Source: JAICXG01 sp963801255 (lineage in GTDB: Bacteria; Verrucomicrobiota; Verrucomicrobiia; Chthoniobacterales; UBA10450). From it: a stretch of 64,000 bases of DNA. The position numbers and the translations under genes are program-made. Numbering within the stretch: position 1 is the stretch's first letter; the number at the start of each line of letters is the position of its first letter. The notes under the pieces were generated by a model. It was not told the origin of the DNA and searched no databases. It was given only the letters and a program-made list of their open reading frames with translations. Location: assembly GCA_963801255.1 (NCBI GenBank), contig CAWDEC010000004.1, positions 124,001 through 188,000 of the forward strand, written 5' to 3'. Below are positions 8,759 through 17,667 of this stretch, piece by piece.

Positions 8759-10603
8759 ATGGCTGATCCGGCGCGACGAGTTGCTTACCCTCCGCCGAAG
8801 CCACTTCTCGTCTACGATGGCGATTGCGCTTTTTGTAAGCTATGGATCGCGCGCTGGCAGGAAGAGACGGGCCAGACCGTAGAGTATGAGTCGTTGCAGG
8901 AAGCCGCGCCCCGATTCTCAGATATACCTCGGGAAGAGTTCGAGCGGGCGGTGAAGTTGATCGAGCCTGATGGTTCGGTCTACAGCGGTGCGGAGGCTGT
9001 CTATCGTTCGTTAGGCGCTGGAGGGCGCCCGCTGAATCGTTGGAGTTACGACCACGTGCCGGGCTTCGCGGCCGCCTCGGAATTTGCCTATCGAGTCATC
9101 GCCGATCATCGCGCCCTGGCGCATCGCGTGACGCAACTGTTCTGGGGCAATGACGTACGACGTCCAACCTATTTTACTTCGCGCAGTTGGTTCCTGCGTT
9201 CGTTAGGCGTGATCTTCCTGATTGCCTTCCTCTCCTTTTGGTCGCAGATCGACGGGCTGATCGGCGAGCGGGGAATTATGCCATTGCCGCAGTTCATGGA
9301 GGCGGCGCGCACACAACTCGGCGGCCAAGATTGGCTTGTTCTCCCCACGCTCTGCTGGATCAACTCAAGTAGCAGCTTTCTTCACTTTCTCTGCGCTACG
9401 GGTGCGTTTTTGTCTCTCCTTCTCATCGCTGGAATCGCACCGATTCTCTCTCTGGTCTTGATTGTCGGAATTTACCTTTCCCTCAGCGTTGCCGGACAGA
9501 CGTTCTTCAGTTTTCAATGGGACATCCTGCTGATCGAGACAGGGTTTCTCGCCATCTTTATCGCGCCCTGGCGGTGGTGGCCGCGACGCGGAGAGCAGCC
9601 ACCTGTTTCGCGACCCGCACTGTTTCTTCTCCAGTTTCTGCTTTTCAAACTGATGCTGATGTCAGGAGTGGTGAAACTCACGAGCGGTGATTCGTCGTGG
9701 TGGGACCTGAGCGCGCTCGACTATCACTACTGGACACAACCGCTTCCGACCGTCCTAGGTTGGTGGGCCGATAAATCGCCCGAATGGGTCAAACATTTCT
9801 GCACCGCCACGACGCTCTTGGTCGAGATCGTCGTGCCCTTTCTGATCTGGGGTCCGCGCCGCCTGCGACAGCTGGCGTGCGGGCTTTTTGTTCTTCTGCA
9901 AATCGTGATCGGGCTGACGGGCAACTACGCCTTTTTTAATCTCCTTACGCTCGCGCTTTGTCTTTTGTTGGTCGACGACGCGGTTTGGCCACCGGCTTTC
10001 CGCGTCGCAACGGAATTGCGGATTGTCAGGCGGCGGGCGCGCTTGATTCCAGCACTGGTCATCTTCGTGACGATGCCGATCAACGCCGTTCTCATCCTCA
10101 ACACGTTCAAACCCAATCTCACCTGGCCACCGGCGATAGAATCGCTTTATACCGCGATCGCGCCGCTCCGCCTCGTGAACAGCTATGGACTCTTCCGCGT
10201 CATGACGAAGGAGCGACCCGAAATCATCATTGAAGGCAGTTACGACGCTCTCGATTGGAAACCATACGAGTTTAAATGGAAAGCTGGCGACCTCGATCGA
10301 CCGCCCCGTTTCGTTGAGCCGCACCAGCCGCGTCTTGATTGGCAGATGTGGTTTGCGGCACTCGGCGACCCGCGACAGAACCCATGGTTTTTTGCACTTG
10401 CCCAGCGATTGCTCGAGGGTTCGCCGGATGTTTTGGCATTGTTAGGCAAAAACCCTTTTCCGGAAAGACCGCCGCGCTATTTGCGGGCGCAAATCTATCG
10501 CTATCATTTTGCGAGCCTTCCAGAGTATCGGAGGTCCGGTCGCTGGTGGGAGCGCGACGAGGGCCGGACCTACCTCCCGGAGGTCTCCTTAGGTGGCGAA
10601 TAG
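8759..10603 (+). CDS. DCC thiol-redox domain fused to lipase maturation factor-like membrane protein
   Basis: Start ATG 8759 has GGAGG nine bases upstream; further in-frame starts exist at 8750 and 8732. Residues 15-130 form a DUF393/DCC domain with DGDCAFCKLW, a thioredoxin-like CxxC site. Residues 150-460 are a multi-pass membrane region with FFSFQWDILLIETGFLAIF and the stretch LMSGVVKLTSGDSSWWDLSALDYHY, features of the lipase maturation factor (LMF1) family. A soluble C-terminal domain includes YEFKWKAGDLDRPP. The fusion suggests folding or disulfide handling at the membrane, or a modified electron-carrier role. Its target is not apparent from neighbours. Confidence 0.85.
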   Translation: MADPARRVAYPPPKPLLVYDGDCAFCKLWIARWQEETGQTVEYESLQEAAPRFSDIPREEFERAVKLIEPDGSVYSGAEAVYRSLGAGGRPLNRWSYDHVPGFAAASEFAYRVIADHRALAHRVTQLFWGNDVRRPTYFTSRSWFLRSLGVIFLIAFLSFWSQIDGLIGERGIMPLPQFMEAARTQLGGQDWLVLPTLCWINSSSSFLHFLCATGAFLSLLLIAGIAPILSLVLIVGIYLSLSVAGQTFFSFQWDILLIETGFLAIFIAPWRWWPRRGEQPPVSRPALFLLQFLLFKLMLMSGVVKLTSGDSSWWDLSALDYHYWTQPLPTVLGWWADKSPEWVKHFCTATTLLVEIVVPFLIWGPRRLRQLACGLFVLLQIVIGLTGNYAFFNLLTLALCLLLVDDAVWPPAFRVATELRIVRRRARLIPALVIFVTMPINAVLILNTFKPNLTWPPAIESLYTAIAPLRLVNSYGLFRVMTKERPEIIIEGSYDALDWKPYEFKWKAGDLDRPPRFVEPHQPRLDWQMWFAALGDPRQNPWFFALAQRLLEGSPDVLALLGKNPFPERPPRYLRAQIYRYHFASLPEYRRSGRWWERDEGRTYLPEVSLGGE

Positions 10604-10750
10604 CAGGAAACGGAATCGGACCTGGTGTTGTTCAGATAAAGCCTCGGGTACAATTTTTCTTCTGGCTGACGTGCCCTCAAAGAAATCGGCGGATGATCCA
10701 GCGTACCGCCGATCGACTTGAGCAATGCCCGTTAGGCGTTATCCTGGCGC

Positions 10751-10969
10751 ATGCCAAAAGAGGCGCAGATCGTTACCGAAGGCACGGTCACGCAAGTGCT
10801 GCCGGGCACGATGTTTCGGGTCGATCTCGCGGGGCAGCGCAACGTCCTTGCCCATATCTCGGGTAAGATGCGCAAACATTTCATTCGCATCGTTCCGGGA
10901 GACAAGGTGGAAGTTGAATTGTCGCCCTACGATCTTACGAAGGCGCGAATTATCTTTCGCGAAAAATGA
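10751..10969 (+). CDS. infA: Translation initiation factor IF-1
   Basis: A 72-residue OB-fold protein, exactly the family length. It contains EGTVTQVLPGTMFRVDL, NVLAHISGKMRKHFIRI and VPGDKVEVELSPYDLTKARI, all classic IF-1 blocks. It binds the 30S A site during initiation. No strong Shine-Dalgarno is visible before ATG 10751. Unlike in many genomes it is not inside a ribosomal protein operon here, but followed by small envelope-stress-type genes. Confidence 0.97.
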   Translation: MPKEAQIVTEGTVTQVLPGTMFRVDLAGQRNVLAHISGKMRKHFIRIVPGDKVEVELSPYDLTKARIIFREK

Positions 10970-11113
10970 ACGCGGATGGCTTCCGGGAAGGCCGGACGGG
11001 AAAATCGTAAGCGCAAGCCTTCGGTGAGTTCCGTATCTCCAGTGACGAAAAGTTCACCGCCAGAGGCGAAAAGTCGCTCGGCAAGAAAACCACGTTCCAA
11101 AAAGGAGAAGATT

Positions 11114-11404
11114 ATGGCTGAGGAGAATAAAAGCGGAGAAGGTGCGGCAATTCCGCCGCAGGCAGAAGACAAGGTGCAAAGCGGCGTCTCGCATGCGCGC
11201 AAGGCGGCGGACGATTTACGTTCGGCGGCAGGCGCCGTTGCTGATGAATATCGCGGACGTGCCGAGGAAGCGTGGAACGAGGCAAGCGATCGCGTGCGAA
11301 GCTTTCAGGAAGATAGCGAGCAGTACGTGCGCGATAATCCGACCAAGGCGATCTTCACCGCCCTCGGGGTTGGATTTGTCCTGGGCCTGATTTTCCGTCG
11401 TTAG
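11114..11404 (+). CDS. DUF883/ElaB-like membrane-anchored small protein
   Basis: ATG 11114 is preferred because AAGGAGA lies just before it and the protein then starts MAEENKSGEG. A longer in-frame reading from 10976 adds only basic, low-complexity residues. The 96-residue product has a long amphipathic Ala/Glu-rich helix (KAADDLRSAAGAVADEYRGR) followed by the motif YVRDNPTKAIFTALGVGFVLG and a basic end. This is the layout of the ElaB/YqjD family, which anchors to the inner membrane by a C-terminal helix and binds ribosomes in stationary phase. The role here is inferred from family. Confidence 0.75.
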   Translation: MAEENKSGEGAAIPPQAEDKVQSGVSHARKAADDLRSAAGAVADEYRGRAEEAWNEASDRVRSFQEDSEQYVRDNPTKAIFTALGVGFVLGLIFRR

Positions 11405-11414
11405 AGGATAGCGG

Positions 11415-11840
11415 ATGGCAGGCCGTCCGATGCCGTTCCGCAATCCGGCGGGTTATCGCGGATTGCGCCAAAATCTGGCCGCGCTGGTTGCGTCCTGCAC
11501 GCAATTTTTCCAGACGCGCCTCGAGCTTGCTCTTCAGGAATCGAAGGGCGCGATAAAACAGCTTGCCCTGCTCGCGGGCTGTCTCATTGCCGCTGCTGTC
11601 GGGCTTGCCTGCGGTTATGTTTTTCTAATGGTCTTTGTTGTCGTTGGGATCGCGCATCTGCTAGCGATCTCCTGGATCTGGATTTCGCTCGCGCTCGCAT
11701 TGCTTCACTTTGGCGCGGCACTGGTTTGCCTCGTTCTCGCGCGTGGGCAGCTGAAACGCCCGCTTTTTCGACAAACAGCGAGCGTGATTAAGGAAGATAC
11801 AGAATGGCTGAAAAATCTGGACAAGAAAAAGATCCGGTAG
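11415..11840 (+). CDS. Phage holin family / Holin-X-type membrane protein
   Basis: The 141-residue protein has an N-terminal amphipathic helix (NLAALVASCTQFFQTRLELA) and two long hydrophobic hairpin helices (LAGCLIAAAVGLACGYVF and ISLALALLHFGAALVCLVL). This pattern matches the DUF1469/Holin-X family, which accompanies ElaB/YqjD-like genes (yqjD-yqjE-yqjK) in many bacteria. It sits 10 bases after the ElaB-like gene and overlaps the next gene by 37 bases, so the three form one operon. It is not evidence of a prophage. Confidence 0.75.
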   Translation: MAGRPMPFRNPAGYRGLRQNLAALVASCTQFFQTRLELALQESKGAIKQLALLAGCLIAAAVGLACGYVFLMVFVVVGIAHLLAISWIWISLALALLHFGAALVCLVLARGQLKRPLFRQTASVIKEDTEWLKNLDKKKIR

Positions 11841-12205
11841 CGCTGCGCAGGAAGATTGCGCAATCGCGCGAACTGGTAGTGCGCGACATGGGCGGCCTGC
11901 GCTACGAGTTGGATTTTCCGCTCAAGTTCAAGAAGACTTTCCAACGTAACACGGCGCTCTGGATTGGAGCTGCTCTCGCTCTCGGTCTTTGTGTCGCTTT
12001 GCTGCGGGCGCGCACCCAAAAGGTTTATGTTAGCCCGCTAAACAAAAAGGTTCGTTCTCCGAACAAGTCCCTTCTCGAATCGGGCGCGTTGCTTGGCTTG
12101 GTCAAGCTCGCCATGACGGTTGTGCAACCGATGGTGGTGAGTCATTTCGCGAAGAAAGGCTCCAAAGAAGGCCGGGACAAGAATTCGCGTCGTCACGGCT
12201 CGTAA
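11804..12205 (+). CDS. Small membrane protein, third gene of the ElaB/holin-X set
   Basis: This 133-residue protein starts inside the upstream gene (MAEKSGQEKDPVALRRKIAQ) with AAGGA upstream. It has a helical N-terminus (LRRKIAQSRELVVRDMGGL), one transmembrane helix (ALWIGAALALGLCVALLRA) and a second weakly hydrophobic segment (LLESGALLGLVKLAMTVVQP) before a basic tail. No domain is recognised with certainty. The layout and position resemble the third member (YqjK-like) of such operons, probably acting at the inner membrane in stress or stationary phase. Confidence 0.65.
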   Translation: MAEKSGQEKDPVALRRKIAQSRELVVRDMGGLRYELDFPLKFKKTFQRNTALWIGAALALGLCVALLRARTQKVYVSPLNKKVRSPNKSLLESGALLGLVKLAMTVVQPMVVSHFAKKGSKEGRDKNSRRHGS

Positions 12206-12262
12206 TCGAATTTCAATTTACCTCTCTCAAACGGCTGACTATCCTCAAATGGTCGCCTTCGC

Positions 12263-13369
12263 ATGTCCGAAACTCCCACCCCCAGTGCATCTGCTGCTGT
12301 CGCGTCGCATGTTGATCAGTATCTCGCGGTCGGTCAGGAGCGCGGCGCTTCCGATATCCATTTAAGTGTCAATGCTCAACCGATTTGGCGCCTTTTTGGT
12401 CATCTCCAACCAATCTGGCCCGAAGCACCGGAACTGAACGCGGCCGACACGGCTGCGCTCGTCGAAGGTTTTCTGACCGACGAACAACGCGCGCAATTAA
12501 CCGAACGCGGCGACATCGACTTTGCCTATTCCAGCGGTTTCGGACGCTTCCGCACCAGTGTCGTTAGGCAAAGACTCGGGATCGACATCGTTTTTCGCAT
12601 TATCAGCACGCGCATGCGCACGATGGATGAACTGGGCTTACCCGAAAGTCTGAAGCTGCTCACGCGTTTCCATAACGGCCTTATTCTTGTTACAGGCTCA
12701 ATTGGGAGCGGAAAATCGACCACTTTGGCTGCACTAGTCGAGCAAGTGAATCTGGAACGGCGGGACCACATCATCACCTTGGAAGATCCGATCGAATATG
12801 TTTTCGAGCCGAAAGGCTGCCACATCACGCAGCGCGAAGTGCGGACTCACACAAAGTCGTTCGGAGCCGCACTCCGCGCTTCGTTGCGCGAAGATCCGGA
12901 CATTATCATGGTCGGCGAAATGCGTGATCTCGAGACCATCTCGCTCGCCATTACCGCTTCTGAGACGGGCCACCTTGTTCTTGGCACTTTGCATACCGGC
13001 AACGCCTCGCGCACGCTCGATCGTTTGCTTGATGCTTTCCCAGTCGACCAACAGGATCAGATTCGCGTCATGGTGAGCGAATCGTTGCGCGGCATCATCA
13101 GCCAGCAACTCGTTCCGCGCGCCGATGGGAAAGGTCGGGTCCTTGCGCTCGAGTTCCTAACGAACACCCCGGCGGTGGCGAACGTGATTCGCGAATGCCG
13201 CACCTTTATGCTTCCTGGCATCATCCAGACCGGCCGCAAACAAGGCATGCGCTTGATGGATGATTCGCTGCGCGAGCTTTACGACCGCGATATTATCACC
13301 GCCGAAGAAGCCATTGCGCGGAGCGAGCAAAAGCAGCTTATGCGCGACCACGTCTGGCGAAAACGCTAA
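12263..13369 (+). CDS. PilT-type twitching motility ATPase (first copy)
   Basis: A 368-residue AAA ATPase of the type II/IV secretion superfamily. It has the N-terminal PAS-like domain (GASDIHLSVNAQPIWRLFG), Walker A VTGSIGSGKSTTLAAL, the Asp box ITLEDPIEYVF, Walker B EDPDIIMVGEMRDLETI, and the His box GHLVLGTLHTGNASRTLDRL. PilT proteins power retraction of type IV pili. The sequence keeps all catalytic residues. A second, related copy follows 60 bases downstream, as in the pilT-pilU arrangement. No pilus structural genes lie in the window. Confidence 0.88.
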   Translation: MSETPTPSASAAVASHVDQYLAVGQERGASDIHLSVNAQPIWRLFGHLQPIWPEAPELNAADTAALVEGFLTDEQRAQLTERGDIDFAYSSGFGRFRTSVVRQRLGIDIVFRIISTRMRTMDELGLPESLKLLTRFHNGLILVTGSIGSGKSTTLAALVEQVNLERRDHIITLEDPIEYVFEPKGCHITQREVRTHTKSFGAALRASLREDPDIIMVGEMRDLETISLAITASETGHLVLGTLHTGNASRTLDRLLDAFPVDQQDQIRVMVSESLRGIISQQLVPRADGKGRVLALEFLTNTPAVANVIRECRTFMLPGIIQTGRKQGMRLMDDSLRELYDRDIITAEEAIARSEQKQLMRDHVWRKR

Positions 13370-13428
13370 AGGAGAATTAGCAAAACCGCAGAGAAGACTC
13401 GCGCATTCATTGTTCGTCCCCCCAGACA

Positions 13429-14595
13429 ATGCCATACCTTGATCGCTTACTTGAAACGCTAGTCCAGGAGGGTGCGTCCGATCTTCATCTGGCTGAAGGT
13501 CAGCCACCCAAGATTCGCAAGCACGGCGACATCGCTCCGATTGGCGAGGAGCCGTTCTCTCGCAAAGAAGCGATGACAATGCTGAGCGAGATTTGTGGAC
13601 CGAAACGCTGGGCTGCCTTCGAAGAATCCGGTGACCTCGATTTCGCCTACGAGATGAACGAGCGTTCGCGCTTTCGCTGTAATTATCTCAAGCAAACACA
13701 TGGTTACGGCGCAGTCTTTAGACTTATCCCGACACAGATCGCTACTCTGGAAGAGCTGGGCATTCCGCCGGTCGTTAGGGATTTTGGCGATCTCCGCGGC
13801 GGCCTTGTCCTTGTAACCGGTCCGACCGGTTCCGGGAAGTCTACCACCTTGGCGGCGATGGTCGATTACATCAATCGCACCTACGCGCGACACATCGTGA
13901 CGATCGAAGAGCCGATCGAGTTTGTGCATTGCAACAAGCGCAGCGTCATTACCCAGCGCGAGGTGCCCGAGCATTCCGCGACTTTTGCTGCGGGATTGAA
14001 AGCGGCTCTGCGCGAAGATTCCGATATCGTTCTCGTGGGCGAGATGCGGGACCTCGAAACGATTTCGCTCGCGCTCACTGCCGCCGAGACCGGCCTTCTC
14101 GTTTTTGGCACGCTGCATACCAACAACGCGCGCAAAACCATCGATCGAATGATCGATGTCTTCCCAGCTGACAGACAACCGCAGGCTCGCACGATGCTGG
14201 CGAACTCGCTTCGTGGGGTGGTTGCGCAATTGCTTCTCAAGCGCGCTGATGGCCAGGGTCGACTTGCCGTGAACGAAATATTGATCGGAAATCCGGCGGT
14301 CGCCTCCATCATTCGCGAAGGCGCGACACAAAAATTGCAGGACGTCATTGTGAGCGGAAAGAAACAGGGAATGCAATTCATGGATGACGCGATCCTCGCG
14401 CTCTTAGAGGCCGGACTTGTCTCGCCACAGGAAGCGTTCATGAAGGCAGTCGACAAGAATCCTTTCAAGAAGTTCCTCTCCGACGAGCAAGCCGCCCTGG
14501 CTAACTCCGCTGGGGCGGTGCCCGACGACCAGCGACGGTTGCCGGGCGATTTTGTGAAAACGAAGATGGGGAAGGGCAGCGAACAAGGTCGTTAG
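13429..14595 (+). CDS. PilT/PilU-type twitching motility ATPase (second copy)
   Basis: The 388-residue paralogue of the preceding gene has EGASDLHLAEGQPPKIRKHG, Walker A VTGPTGSGKSTTLAAM, ITVEEPIEF-like Asp box (VTIEEPIEFVH), Walker B EDSDIVLVGEMRDLETIS and LLVFGTLHTNNARKTIDRMI. The C-terminal 40 residues (FMKAVDKNPFKKFL and a basic tail) are PilU-like, so this copy may be the accessory retraction ATPase. Its TAG stop is supplied by a copy of the TCGTTAGG motif (14589-14596), in the frame xx-CGT-TAG. Confidence 0.88.
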   Translation: MPYLDRLLETLVQEGASDLHLAEGQPPKIRKHGDIAPIGEEPFSRKEAMTMLSEICGPKRWAAFEESGDLDFAYEMNERSRFRCNYLKQTHGYGAVFRLIPTQIATLEELGIPPVVRDFGDLRGGLVLVTGPTGSGKSTTLAAMVDYINRTYARHIVTIEEPIEFVHCNKRSVITQREVPEHSATFAAGLKAALREDSDIVLVGEMRDLETISLALTAAETGLLVFGTLHTNNARKTIDRMIDVFPADRQPQARTMLANSLRGVVAQLLLKRADGQGRLAVNEILIGNPAVASIIREGATQKLQDVIVSGKKQGMQFMDDAILALLEAGLVSPQEAFMKAVDKNPFKKFLSDEQAALANSAGAVPDDQRRLPGDFVKTKMGKGSEQGR

Positions 14596-14699
14596 GTAAC
14601 GGATCGACTGAAGCACTGGGGCGACGAGATTCAAAGGTTACAAGCGCGAAACCATTGCCGGTTCGCATTCCAGTTTCGCCTCCCTAGCCTGCTGGCCAT

Positions 14700-15887
14700 A
14701 TGAAAAAGCATCTCGTTCTAATTCTAGCCGTCCTCGGTATCCTGCTGAGCTTTGCAGGACAAGGACGCGCGGAAGAAAGTCATCGCGGCTTCTTTGAAGC
14801 CGATCTCGCTGGAGGCGGCAAAGCCGTCTTTTTTGTTCAGGGCAATCACGCCCTATCTATCTACGTCTTCGATGTTGCCTCGGGAGCGGTTAGCTTTGCC
14901 GGTGGAGATATCGCGAGTGACGGCACCTTCAGTGTCACAGCCAGCAATGGCGCCGTGATTAGTGGTTCGGTGCACGACGATGACTCCGCGGCCTTCGATG
15001 ATGATCAAGTAACAGCCAATATTGGCGGCCAGGCAGTCATTGCTCCACGCGTGCACGACTTTGGACCGAGCGATGATATTCCCGGACGCTTTACCGGCGT
15101 AGCGGAAAGCGTCGACGGACAAACATTGGACGTGAAGCTGGTGATCGACTCCCAGGGGCGCATCTTCTTTATTGCCGCTGACGGCGATAGCATTCTGGGC
15201 GGTTTTGGGTCGGTCACAGCTACCCAACTCGCGAGTAAGGCCGCGAAGATAACTACCGATGACCACGGTGACGATGATCCTCCCGGTCATGATATGGGCG
15301 ACGACCATGGGCAGGACGCGGATGACTTGCAGGATTTCAATGAAGACCTTAACGACGACCATCCGAACGCGACCTTTTCGCTGACTCTGCTCAGCGGCGA
15401 AACCGTTACTGGTAACCTGACTTTCGGTCACGGTGCACAGTTAGGAGACTTTACGCTCAATGGGATAACGTACTTCTTCCGGGCGCCGCAGGAGTCGCCG
15501 GGAAATCACCTTGCTAACATTTCGACGCGCGGTTTTGTCACGACGGGTCAAGGTCAGCTCATCGGCGGCTTCATCATTACGGGTGGCCCGAAAATGGTTT
15601 TGATTCGCGCCTTGGGCCCTTCATTGGCAGCACAAGGTGTAAGTCCAGTCCTGGAGAACCCGGTGCTGAAACTGATGAGTGGCGACACGGAGTTAAAGTC
15701 AAACGACGACTGGCAGAGTAACTCTAACTCGGACGATATTGTCGCGACAACGATTCCGCCCGTGAACGCAAATGAGTCCAGCATCCTGGTGCGTCTGGAA
15801 CCGGGGGCCTATTCCGCGGTAGTAACCGGAGCGAATGATTCGACCGGAATCGCCTTAATCGAGGTTTACGAAATCGACCATAACTAA
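14700..15887 (+). CDS. Secreted protein with acidic His/Asp-rich insert and LANISTR C-terminal domain
   Basis: A 395-residue exported protein (signal peptide MKKHLVLILAVLGILLSFAG...). Residues 25-180 are beta-rich with repeated motifs (FFEADLAGGGKAVFFVQG; YVFDVASGAVSF). Residues about 185-225 form a low-complexity stretch of DDHGDDDPPGHDMGDDHGQD type that could bind divalent metal. The last 130 residues start NHLANISTRGFVTTGQGQL and contain GGFIITGGPKMVLIRALGPSL, a domain that recurs twice in the protein at 55208-57325. A perfect terminator hairpin follows. Function unknown; likely cell-surface or secreted. The domain family is probably lineage-typical. Confidence 0.8.
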   Translation: MKKHLVLILAVLGILLSFAGQGRAEESHRGFFEADLAGGGKAVFFVQGNHALSIYVFDVASGAVSFAGGDIASDGTFSVTASNGAVISGSVHDDDSAAFDDDQVTANIGGQAVIAPRVHDFGPSDDIPGRFTGVAESVDGQTLDVKLVIDSQGRIFFIAADGDSILGGFGSVTATQLASKAAKITTDDHGDDDPPGHDMGDDHGQDADDLQDFNEDLNDDHPNATFSLTLLSGETVTGNLTFGHGAQLGDFTLNGITYFFRAPQESPGNHLANISTRGFVTTGQGQLIGGFIITGGPKMVLIRALGPSLAAQGVSPVLENPVLKLMSGDTELKSNDDWQSNSNSDDIVATTIPPVNANESSILVRLEPGAYSAVVTGANDSTGIALIEVYEIDHN

Positions 15888-15903
15888 GTTGTTTGGTGTC
15901 AGC

Positions 15904-15938
15904 AAAGGTCCCCGCGTCTCGATGGCGCGGGGACCTTT
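15904..15938. terminator. Bidirectional rho-independent terminator
   Basis: A perfect 13-bp stem, AAAGGTCCCCGCG (15904-15916) pairing with CGCGGGGACCTTT (15926-15938), encloses a 9-base loop. The A-rich start and T-rich end make it usable in both directions. It lies between the convergent secreted-protein gene (ending 15887) and proS (ending 15980 on the other strand). Confidence 0.85.
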
Positions 15939-15979
15939 TGTCGTCTTCGCGTTTCAGCGGGGGCCGACTGCACGAGCTC

Positions 15980-17518
15980 TCAGTACGACTTCGCCCAAAG
16001 TACAGGACGGGCGCTCGGCTCGCCGGTGAAAATACATTTCCCGGCTTGCGGCGGATGGACCGGATCGTCGAACGGGATACAGCGAATGGTAACCTTGAGG
16101 TCATTCTTGACCTGTTCCTCCACCTCGCGGCTGCCGTTCCAATGAGCGAGGGCAAATCCGCCGTGAATCTCCGGCTTATTTGGATTTTTTGGCGTGAAGA
16201 AATCGTAGAACTCCTCTTTGGTCGTAATGATCCGGGTATGAGCATCGCGGAATGCGAGGGCTTTTTCGAAGAGGTTTTGCTGAATGGCATCGAGTAAGTG
16301 GCTCGCTTGCCTAACGAACTCATCCGCGTTCAGGAATGCTTTTGTCTTCAAATCCTGATCGCGTCGCGTAACCGCGACGTTGCCGCTTTCCAGGTCGCGC
16401 GGCCCGAGTTCGACTCGCAGAGGCACACCCTTCTTGATCCATTCCCAATTCTTCACACCGCCGCCGAGGTCGCGTTGATCGACTTCTACCTCCAATAGCG
16501 CGTCGCTCCATCGGACTGCTCTCAACTTCGCCGCTAATTCGTTAGCCGCTTTCAGCACGGCGTCGCGCGATTCCGGTTTCGGCACGATCGGCAGGATGAC
16601 AATCTGCGTCGGGGCGATGCGCGGCGGGAGAACAAGGCCGTCATCGTCAGCGTGCATCATGATTGTGGTGCCGACGTTGCGTGTGCTCACACCCCAGCTT
16701 GTCGTCCAGCCGAACTCCTGTTTGCCGTCACGCGTCTGGAATTGAATTCCACTGGCTCGCGAAAAATTTTGCCCCAGAAAATGCGAGGTGCCGGCCTGGA
16801 TTGCCTTGCGGTCCTGGACCATCGCCTCGATGCAAAGCGTCTGCACTGCGCCGGGAAATCGTTCGCTCTCCGATTTCTCACCGGTGAAGACCGGCACGGC
16901 AAGATATTCGCGAACGAACTTTTCATAGATGTCGAGCATCTGTCGCGTCTCGGCGCGCGCTTCCGCTTCCGTTTCGTGCACGGTGTGACCTTCCTGCCAG
17001 AGGAATTCGGTTGTGCGAAGAAAGAGCCGCGGACGCATTTCCCAGCGCACGACGTTCGCCCATTGGTTGATCAAGACTGGCAGATCTCGATAAGACTGAA
17101 CCCAGCGAGCATAGCTCGCGCCGATAATCGTTTCCGAGGTTGGCCTAATGACTAAAGGTTCGGCGAGTGGACTGGCCGGAACCATTTTGCCCTCGGCATT
17201 CACTTCCAGCCGATGATGCGTCACGACCGCACATTCCTTGGCGAAGCCTTCGACGTGTTCCGCCTCTTTCTGCATGTAACTGAGCGGAATGAAGAGCGGG
17301 AAATAGGCGTTTTTGTGTCCGGTGGCCTTGAACATGAGGTCGAGCGCGCGCTGCATGTTTTCCCAGATGCCGTAACCCCAGGGTTTGATTACCATGCAAC
17401 CGCGCACCTCACTCGGCTCGGCCAAATCCCCAGCGCGGACCACCTGTTGATACCACTCCGGAAAGTCCTCGTCGCGTCGTGGACTAATTGCGTGTTTTTG
17501 TTGGTCGGCTTTGGGCAT
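15980..17518 (-). CDS. proS: Proline--tRNA ligase, type 3 (archaeal/eukaryotic-like)
   Basis: A 512-residue class II aminoacyl-tRNA synthetase. It starts MPKADQQKHAISPRRDEDFP, typical of the short ProS3 group that lacks the bacterial INS editing insert. Motif 1 lies in VRGCMVIKPWGYGIWE, motif 2 around VVRWEMRPRLFLRTTEFLWQ (with QEGHT downstream), and motif 3 in TTSWGVSTRNVGTTIMMHAD, with the HGST-like codon-binding domain around IVILPIVPKPESRD. The C-terminal segment ends in Y, as in the eukaryotic-type enzymes. The type 3 enzyme occurs in several bacterial phyla including Verrucomicrobiota. Confidence 0.95.
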   Translation of the reverse strand: MPKADQQKHAISPRRDEDFPEWYQQVVRAGDLAEPSEVRGCMVIKPWGYGIWENMQRALDLMFKATGHKNAYFPLFIPLSYMQKEAEHVEGFAKECAVVTHHRLEVNAEGKMVPASPLAEPLVIRPTSETIIGASYARWVQSYRDLPVLINQWANVVRWEMRPRLFLRTTEFLWQEGHTVHETEAEARAETRQMLDIYEKFVREYLAVPVFTGEKSESERFPGAVQTLCIEAMVQDRKAIQAGTSHFLGQNFSRASGIQFQTRDGKQEFGWTTSWGVSTRNVGTTIMMHADDDGLVLPPRIAPTQIVILPIVPKPESRDAVLKAANELAAKLRAVRWSDALLEVEVDQRDLGGGVKNWEWIKKGVPLRVELGPRDLESGNVAVTRRDQDLKTKAFLNADEFVRQASHLLDAIQQNLFEKALAFRDAHTRIITTKEEFYDFFTPKNPNKPEIHGGFALAHWNGSREVEEQVKNDLKVTIRCIPFDDPVHPPQAGKCIFTGEPSARPVLWAKSY

Positions 17519-17667
17519 GACGAAGCGCGATACTTAAACCGGCGCGCCGAAGTTGACCAGCGGCAGCTTTCGGAACCACTGGGTCGCAAAGGGCGAGCGA
17601 TCCAATTCTGAACGAGAAACTGTCCCTTTTCGCGCCGGTGCGATCTTTGCGATTACCCGATCCGCGC

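Noticed and set aside
11415..11840. Holin-family protein as prophage remnant
   Set aside because: It is in the ElaB/YqjD-like operon context, a chromosomal family.
13459..14376. 305-residue frame antisense to the second PilT gene
   Set aside because: Overlaps a well supported ATPase; shadow frame.
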